Shown in pieces: positions 7,458 to 11,888 of a DNA stretch of 11,888 bases; the stretch's first letter is position 1; each line of letters starts with the position of its first letter. The DNA is taken from contig JAGARY010000489.1 of assembly GCA_017622055.1 (NCBI GenBank), positions 1 to 11,888 on the forward strand. Reading direction: 5' to 3'. The notes under the pieces were generated by a model that saw nothing but the letters and a program-made list of their open reading frames with translations, ran no database searches and was not told the DNA's origin. The position numbers and the translations under genes are program-made. The stretch comes from Treponema sp. Lineage in GTDB: Bacteria; Spirochaetota; Spirochaetia; Treponematales; Treponemataceae.

Positions 7458-7478
7458 AAGTTTTGCTTTGCAAAACTT
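7458..7478 (-). repeat. Intercistronic hairpin after pyrF
   Basis: A perfect 9-bp inverted repeat, AAGTTTTGC (7458-7466) with GCAAAACTT (7470-7478), and a TTT loop. It overlaps the last base of the pyrF stop codon. No T-run follows on the - strand, so it looks more like an mRNA-stability or attenuating hairpin than a terminator. Confidence 0.55.
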
Positions 7479-8404
7479 TATAAACTTGCTTTTGCTTTTA
7501 ACAAATCTTCTTTTGCAAACAAACTTGCTCTTGCCGCAGCATCCGCAATATCATCCATTGTCAAAGTGCCAGCCGCCGCCTTGTCCGCAATTTTTTCATC
7601 TTTTTTCCAAGCACACAAAATACCACGACTAGAATTTACTGTTCCACCAGCGTGGTCAAGTAAAGTTGCAGCAATTCTTGCTTCGCCACCTTGAGCTCCA
7701 TAACCTGGAATCAAGAAGAACATGTCTTTATATTTGTCACGCAAATATCTTGCGTCTTTTTCTTGAGTTGCACCAACAACTGCACCAATTACGCCACAAG
7801 TTTGGTCAGGATAAAACTGTTTATATTCTTCACCAATTCTTGCAAGTTCGTTTCCAACTTTTTCTAACAAAACCGAACCATCAGCCAATTTTTGGTGTTC
7901 AATATCAACCATTCCAGGGTTAGAAGTGCACAATAAAACAAAGGCACCTTTTCCGCCCAAATCTGGAGCAGCCCATTTAGAAAAAGGAACTAAAGTATCA
8001 AACCCCATGTAAGGATTCACTGTAATAATGTCTGTTTCAAAATCGCCCTTAAAGTGAGCTTTTGCGTAAGCATCAGAAGTTGCCCCAATATCACCACGTT
8101 TAATATCAGAAATTGCTACAAGCCCAGTTTTGCGAACCGCTTTTAAAGTTTCTGCAAAAACCTTCATTCCTTCAAGCCCCATTGCCTCGTAATAAGCAAT
8201 TTGAACCTTAAAACAACATGCCGATTCATCTTTTGCCACGCGGTCAATAATTGCTTTGTTGTAAGCCAAAACTGCCTGAGCAGGTGAATCAAATTGAGCT
8301 AAAATGTTTTCTGGAATATAACTTGGATCAGTATCAAGTCCCACACACAACGGACCATTTTTTAAAGAAAGCTCTTGCAAGAGCTGCATATTATGTTTTG
8401 CCAT
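7478..8404 (-). CDS. pyrF: Orotidine 5'-phosphate decarboxylase, group 2
   Basis: A 308-residue TIM-barrel enzyme making UMP from OMP, the last step of de novo pyrimidine synthesis. It belongs to the longer group 2 form: VGLDTDP (21-27), FKVQIAYYE (65-73), the catalytic Asp100-x-Lys102-x-x-Asp105 in ISDIKRGDIG, PYMGFD (131-136), LIPGYGAQGG (231-240) and NSSRGI (257-262). Length and motifs match the family. No Shine-Dalgarno sequence precedes the ATG at 8404, and a promoter-like -10 box ends only 6 bases before it, so the transcript may be nearly leaderless. A second in-frame ATG at codon 6 also lacks a good ribosome site. It probably forms an operon with the downstream pyrKD gene. The remaining pathway genes are not in the window. 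Confidence 0.95.
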   Translation of the reverse strand: MAKHNMQLLQELSLKNGPLCVGLDTDPSYIPENILAQFDSPAQAVLAYNKAIIDRVAKDESACCFKVQIAYYEAMGLEGMKVFAETLKAVRKTGLVAISDIKRGDIGATSDAYAKAHFKGDFETDIITVNPYMGFDTLVPFSKWAAPDLGGKGAFVLLCTSNPGMVDIEHQKLADGSVLLEKVGNELARIGEEYKQFYPDQTCGVIGAVVGATQEKDARYLRDKYKDMFFLIPGYGAQGGEARIAATLLDHAGGTVNSSRGILCAWKKDEKIADKAAAGTLTMDDIADAAARASLFAKEDLLKAKASL

Positions 8405-8410
8405 ACTTAA

Positions 8411-8439
8411 AATATAACAAATATATCAAATAGTTTCAA
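8411..8439 (-). promoter_or_regulatory. Sigma-70-type promoter for pyrF-pyrKD
   Basis: Reading the - strand: TTGAAA (8434-8439), a 17-base spacer, then TATATT (8411-8416). Only six bases separate the -10 from the pyrF ATG, so transcription would begin at or next to the start codon. A second TATATT lies within the spacer but has no good -35. Confidence 0.5.
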
Positions 8440-8457
8440 TTTAATAATACGGGCACC

Positions 8458-8489
8458 TTTTTTTTCGGAACAAGTTCCTCAAAAAAAAC
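8458..8489. repeat. Inverted repeat flanked by T-run and A-run
   Basis: Nine T's (8458-8466), then GGAAC (8468-8472) and GTTCC (8475-8479), then eight A's (8482-8489). The T- and A-runs can pair and extend the stem. On either strand the structure starts with T's and ends with A's, so it is not a standard intrinsic terminator. Confidence 0.6.
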
Positions 8490-8522
8490 GAGCTTTCCGC
8501 ACTTCCGCGTCAGAGCGCTCCA

Positions 8523-8572
8523 TTCGTGAAAGTTCCTCGCTTCGCTCAAAACTTCCACGAACGCCTTCGGCG
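8523..8572. repeat. Double hairpin: 12-bp inverted repeat plus CGCC/GGCG stem
   Basis: TTCGTGAAAGTT (8523-8534) and AACTTCCACGAA (8550-8561) form a 12-bp stem with one mismatch. The loop contains CTCGCTTCGCTC. Next to it CGCC (8562-8565) and GGCG (8569-8572) form a small tight hairpin. This could be a decayed REP-like element or the 3' end structure of glnN mRNA. Confidence 0.6.
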
Positions 8573-8612
8573 GTGCTCCAATCTCTGGTGCAAGGGTTGG
8601 AAAATTATTCCC

Positions 8613-10703
8613 TTACTGCACGCTATACAACAAATCTTCGTAGCTTGGGAAAGGTTTGTATTCTTCGCCCAAAACCACTTCAATTTGGTCGGCAACAGCT
8701 CTTACTTCTTCCATTGCAGGCAAAATCTGGTAAGCGTACGATTTTGATTTTTCAAGCAAATCTTTCATTTCTCTGGTTTTTGCGTGAAGTTTTTCCAAAT
8801 TTTTAGTGTTTTGCATTAAGTTTCGCACTAATTTATTCAAATCAGACAATAATTCATCACCAGAGAATCCACTCAAAAGAATCTTTTGGAACTTATACGA
8901 AGTATCAGCCATAACATTCATATACTTAAAAGCCGAACTCAAAATATCTTTGTTCACCATTTTTATCATAGTTTCAACTTCAATATTCAAAGTTTGGCAA
9001 TATTTTTCTAGCTTAATTTCGTAGTGGCTCCGCATTTCGTCTTCTGTGTAAATGCCAAGTCCGCCCAAAAGTTTGATGTTTTTTTCATCAAGGTAATGTT
9101 CCATTGCGTCTGGAGTTGTTCTGTAATTTTTAAGTCCACGTTTTTCTGCTTCAACAATCCATTCTGCCCCGTAACCGTTTCCGTTGAACAAAATCTTCCA
9201 GTGATTTGTAATTTCCCGCTTAATCAATTTGTGCAAATCAGAGTCAAAATTGTCTGATTTTTCTAATTCATCTGCAAAAGATTTAAGCGCATCTGCCAAA
9301 ATTGCATTTAAAATTGTGTTTGGCCCCGAAATTGACAAATTAGAACCAACCGAACGGAATTCAAATCTGTTTCCTGTAAACGCAAAAGGACTAGTTCTGT
9401 TGCGGTCTGTAGAATCTTTTGGAATTGGTGGCAAAACATCAACACCAATAGTCATTTTCTTTTTCTTTGCGTCTTCGTAATCTGTTCCTTTACGAATTGC
9501 ATTCAAAATAGCATCAAGTTCATCACCAACATAAATTGACATAATTGAAGGAGGCGCTTCATTTGCTCCAAGTCTGTGGTCATTTCCGGCACTAGCAACA
9601 ATACAACGAAGCAAATCTTGATTTTCATCAACCGCCTTAATTACCGCAGTCAAAAACAACAAGAATTGCGCATTTTCCATTGGAGTTTTACCAGGAGAAA
9701 ATAGATTTTCGCCTTTGTCTGTTGCAATAGACCAGTTGTTGTGCTTACCACTTCCGTTTACACCTTCAAAAGGTTTTTCGTGAAGCAAACACAAAAGCCC
9801 GTGGCGGCGCGCAACTTTTTTCATAATTTCCATTGTAAGCTGATTTTGGTCTGCCGCAAGATTAGATGTTGTAAAAATTGGTGCCATTTCGTGTTGAGCT
9901 GGAGCCGCTTCGTTATGTTCAGTTTTACAATAAATACCAAGCTTCCAAAGTTCAGTATTTAATTCTTCCATATATTTAATTACGCGAGGCTTGATTGCAG
10001 CAAAATATTGATCATCCATTTCTTGACCTTTTACAGGTTTTGCCCCAAACAAAGTTCTGCCACACATTTTTAAGTCTTTACGTTTTTGATAAAGGGCTTC
10101 ATCAACCAAAAAATATTCCTGTTCTGGCCCCATAGTTGTTGTAACGTGTTTTGCTTCGTTGCCAAAAAGTTTTAAAATACGCAAACTTTGTTCGTTCAAC
10201 GCTTCCATAGAACGCAAAAGTGGAGTTTTTTTGTCTAACGCTTCCCCAGTGTAAGAACAAAATGCAGTTGGAATACAAAGAGTGTGATCTTTGATAAACG
10301 GATACGAAGTAGGATCCCAAACAGTGTATCCGCGAGCTTCAAAAGTAGAACGCTTTCCGCCATTTGGAAAAGAAGAAGCATCAGGTTCACCCTTAATAAG
10401 TTCTTTTCCGCTAAAAGACATAATGATTTTGCCTTCCGCAGCTGGAGTTAAAAATGAATCGTGTTTTTCGGCAGTAATACCAGTTAAAGGTTGGAACCAA
10501 TGTGAATAGTGAGTTGCTCCCTTAGAAATTGCCCAATTTTTCATTGCCTCAGCAATTTGATTCGCAGCATCCAAATCAAGCGGAGTGCCATCTTCCATAG
10601 TGTTTTTTAATGCATTGTAAGTTTCTTCAGGAAGCATTTCCTTCATAACCGACTGATTAAAAACCATAGAACCAAAAATTTCAGGAACATTCACTGTTGC
10701 CAT
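8613..10703 (-). CDS. glnN: Type III glutamine synthetase
   Basis: A 696-residue cytoplasmic enzyme making glutamine from glutamate, ammonia and ATP. The length fits GSIII (about 700 residues), not GSI (about 450). Landmarks in order: FGSMVF near residue 10; YSHWFQPLTG (66-75); GPEQEYFLVD (192-201), holding metal-binding glutamates; CGRTLFG (214-220); KTEHNEAAPAQHEMAP (260-275); the GSIII signature HEKPFEGVNGSGKHNNWS (308-325); NDHRLGANEAPP (374-385); and TGNRFEFRSVGS (443-454). The C-terminal region is helical, as expected for the family. GAGG (10711-10714 on the - strand) lies 7 bases before ATG, and a promoter lies about 35 bases upstream. No GlnB or nitrogen-sensor gene is adjacent. I see nothing broken. 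It is transcribed apart from the pyrimidine genes. Confidence 0.96.
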   Translation of the reverse strand: MATVNVPEIFGSMVFNQSVMKEMLPEETYNALKNTMEDGTPLDLDAANQIAEAMKNWAISKGATHYSHWFQPLTGITAEKHDSFLTPAAEGKIIMSFSGKELIKGEPDASSFPNGGKRSTFEARGYTVWDPTSYPFIKDHTLCIPTAFCSYTGEALDKKTPLLRSMEALNEQSLRILKLFGNEAKHVTTTMGPEQEYFLVDEALYQKRKDLKMCGRTLFGAKPVKGQEMDDQYFAAIKPRVIKYMEELNTELWKLGIYCKTEHNEAAPAQHEMAPIFTTSNLAADQNQLTMEIMKKVARRHGLLCLLHEKPFEGVNGSGKHNNWSIATDKGENLFSPGKTPMENAQFLLFLTAVIKAVDENQDLLRCIVASAGNDHRLGANEAPPSIMSIYVGDELDAILNAIRKGTDYEDAKKKKMTIGVDVLPPIPKDSTDRNRTSPFAFTGNRFEFRSVGSNLSISGPNTILNAILADALKSFADELEKSDNFDSDLHKLIKREITNHWKILFNGNGYGAEWIVEAEKRGLKNYRTTPDAMEHYLDEKNIKLLGGLGIYTEDEMRSHYEIKLEKYCQTLNIEVETMIKMVNKDILSSAFKYMNVMADTSYKFQKILLSGFSGDELLSDLNKLVRNLMQNTKNLEKLHAKTREMKDLLEKSKSYAYQILPAMEEVRAVADQIEVVLGEEYKPFPSYEDLLYSVQ

Positions 10704-10736
10704 AAAAGCACCTCATTTTTCTTTTTAATATAGATA

Positions 10737-10765
10737 GTTATATACTTTATAAGGAATTTGAGCAA
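10737..10765 (-). promoter_or_regulatory. Promoter for glnN
   Basis: On the - strand: TTGCTC (10760-10765), a 17-base spacer and TATAAC (10737-10742). The predicted leader is about 25-30 bases and includes the GAGG ribosome site. I saw no clear operator palindrome. Confidence 0.55.
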
Positions 10766-10778
10766 GAAGAGAGGAAAA

Positions 10779-10806
10779 TTATGAATTATGAATGAAGAAT
10801 TATGAA
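10779..10806. repeat. Four-copy 7-bp tandem repeat (TTATGAA)
   Basis: Four consecutive 7-base units: TTATGAA at 10779, 10786 and 10800, with a divergent TGAAGAA at 10793. It lies between the end of the ykgJ-like gene and the glnN promoter, just upstream of the -35 box. A short slippage-prone microrepeat is the simplest reading. Confidence 0.7.
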
Positions 10807-10812
10807 TTTTTC

Positions 10813-11295
10813 CTATTCTCTTTCTTCTTCAATCAACTTTTCAACTTCTTGCTTTGTAAGAGGTTTATTTTGGTCATAGGCATTTTTGTTTTTTAAGATT
10901 TCTTCGTAAGTCCAAGTTTTGCCTTTGTTCATTCCAGGACAATCTTTTGCACAATCTTCCCACATTGCCTTATCTTTTATCATCCAAGACCAAAAAGGAT
11001 ACGTTGAACACTGAACCGGGCGTGCTTGATAAGCCGAACATCCATTTTCCCACAAAATGCAGTCATAATTCTTTTTTTCTAACAACGCCAAAACTTGTTC
11101 GCCATAATAATAATCTGCCCAACGACAATATTTTTCCACAAATTCAGCAGTTTTCATATTAAAAAACTTTAAAAGTTCGTCCAAATCTCGCTTGCTCAAA
11201 TAAACAAACCCCGGAGAATGTCCACAACAAAAAGAACATCTTTGACATTCAAAATTAAGCCCATCTTTGTAAAACACATTTTCGTTATTACACAT
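10813..11295 (-). CDS. YkgJ-family cysteine-cluster protein
   Basis: A 160-residue small soluble protein with ten clustered cysteines after the start: Cys17, Cys20, Cys23 and Cys24 (CQRCSFCC), Cys57, Cys79, Cys86, Cys96, Cys115 and Cys119. The core motif CSAYQARPVQCSTYPFW (86-102) is the signature of the YkgJ / UPF0153 family, described as putative zinc- or iron-chelating proteins of unknown function. The C-terminus is charged (KLIEEERE). GGTG (11300-11303, - strand) precedes the ATG by 4 bases, and an extended -10 promoter lies just upstream. It is in the same orientation as glnN but separated by more than 100 bases and a glnN promoter, so a shared transcript is not required. I cannot give a biochemical role beyond metal or cluster binding. 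Confidence 0.85.
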   Translation of the reverse strand: MCNNENVFYKDGLNFECQRCSFCCGHSPGFVYLSKRDLDELLKFFNMKTAEFVEKYCRWADYYYGEQVLALLEKKNYDCILWENGCSAYQARPVQCSTYPFWSWMIKDKAMWEDCAKDCPGMNKGKTWTYEEILKNKNAYDQNKPLTKQEVEKLIEEERE

Positions 11296-11313
11296 AATTC
11301 ACCAACAAAAACG

Positions 11314-11322
11314 AGTATATCA
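11314..11322 (-). promoter_or_regulatory. Extended -10 promoter for the ykgJ-like gene
   Basis: On the - strand the sequence reads TGATATACT, an extended -10 (TGn followed by TATACT). The -35 region is poor (TAGTTT at 17 bases). The start would fall about 10 bases before the ATG at 11295. Confidence 0.4.
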
Positions 11323-11352
11323 CATTGTTCAAACTTAAACTACATATTAGTT

Positions 11353-11888
11353 TTATGGAGGTTCCCGCCTCTTGCAAGTGCAAATATTGAAATTCAAGGA
11401 ATTAATACTGAAAAATCATTTGAAAAACGTGCAGAATATTATTGTGCACATTTGTTAAATCATAATGTTACAAGTGGTTCAAAATGGCAGGAAGTTCCAA
11501 AAGTGTATCAGATTTCTGTATTAAAATTTATAAGAGAAAAAAATTGTGAAAAAGAGATTTTTCATTATAAATTTAGAACAGAAGAAGTATTTTCTTTGCA
11601 TGACAGACAAAATATAATTTTTATTGAATTGCCAAAAGTTGAAGAATTAGTAAACAAAATTGAAGCTGAACAAATGAGGATTGAAGATTTGACGGACACT
11701 CAGAAATGGAGTATATTTATTTTATATGCATCCAAAGAAGAGCACAATAATATAATCAAAAAAATATCAAATTCTGAAGGTGGAATTATGTGTGCTGTAC
11801 AAATCCTAGATAAAATTAGCCAAGACGAAATTGAATGGAAACGCCAGTTTGACGAATTTATGATAGAAACTGACCGTCGTTCTTTGGA
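11353..11888 (+). pseudogene. Rpn-family (PD-(D/E)XK) nuclease/transposase, N-terminally truncated, runs off window
   Basis: The frame is open to the window end and reads NIEIQGINTEKSFEKRAEYY from about 11383, the well-known central block of Rpn-type recombination-promoting nucleases (also called PD-(D/E)XK transposases). It continues with a typical KVYQISVLKF strand, HYKFRTEEVFSLHD, FIELPKVEEL and a helical C-terminal part. Intact members have about 60-80 more residues before IEIQ, including an N-terminal FKxxFG-like segment and the first catalytic Asp. Here no ATG, GTG or TTG start lies in frame close upstream; the first in-frame ATG is at 11674, inside the gene. An ATG at 11355 is in another frame and stops after 11 codons. 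The ExQ part of the nuclease motif is kept and the first Asp is lost, so activity is unlikely. Its left limit is approximate, marking where the Rpn-like frame seems to meet unrelated DNA. Confidence 0.75.

Larger units (their letters stand above)
8405..8612. other. Palindrome-rich spacer between glnN and pyrF
   Basis: A gene-free gap of about 208 bases. The half nearer glnN is clearly richer in GC than the genes around it and holds several inverted repeats listed separately; the half nearer pyrF is AT-rich and holds the pyrF promoter. I see no open frame with coding character. Termination of glnN transcripts probably occurs here. Confidence 0.6.

Noticed and set aside
8458..8489. Inverted repeat as a classical intrinsic terminator
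   Set aside because: On both strands the stem is followed by A's, not T's, so it does not fit the standard form; kept only as a repeat.
10777..10808. Short repeats as a CRISPR array
   Set aside because: Units are 7 bases with no spacers, and there are no cas genes; it is a simple tandem microrepeat.
11355..11390. ATG at 11355 as the start of the Rpn gene
   Set aside because: It is in a different frame from the Rpn block and meets a stop after 11 codons.

Overview
The window is AT-rich, roughly one third GC, and holds nine genes or gene parts plus the start of a decayed one. Gene content and style point to a host-associated Treponema-like spirochaete: a pyrK-pyrD fusion, a type III glutamine synthetase, a SlyD-like FKBP with a Cys/Gly tail, a relaxed lipobox and very AT-biased codons. 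This placement is inferred from protein families; there is no rRNA marker here.

Left, + strand (1-5560). The window opens inside a large gene. Its first visible residues align by eye with the end of the Hsp70/DnaK substrate-binding beta-domain. They are followed by about 300 acidic, disordered residues, one membrane helix and a C-terminal LysM domain. A Slt70-type lytic transglycosylase, probably a lipoprotein starting at TTG, follows 28 bases later, so the pair looks like a cell-envelope/peptidoglycan unit. Next come a stand-alone NifU C-terminal-domain (Nfu) iron-sulfur carrier, a SlyD-type prolyl isomerase with a seven-cysteine tail, and a PrsW-family membrane protease. A REP-like palindrome with a T-run lies between slyD and prsW.

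Middle and right, - strand (5561-11295). A bidirectional hairpin terminator separates the convergent halves. Leftward-transcribed pyrF and the pyrKD fusion carry out the orotidylate-decarboxylase and dihydroorotate-dehydrogenase steps of UMP synthesis, probably as one operon from a promoter right at the pyrF start codon. Upstream are a palindrome-rich spacer, the type III glutamine synthetase gene (own promoter) and a YkgJ-type cysteine-cluster gene (own extended -10 promoter).

Right edge, + strand (about 11353 to the end). An open frame encodes the middle and C-terminal parts of an Rpn/PD-(D/E)XK-type nuclease-transposase, but the N-terminal part and start codon are missing, so it looks like a remnant of a mobile gene. 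It runs off the window.

Most genes are ordinary housekeeping functions. The item most worth following up is the membrane-anchored Hsp70-like/LysM protein next to a lytic transglycosylase. I saw no CRISPR array, tRNA, rRNA or intact insertion sequence.
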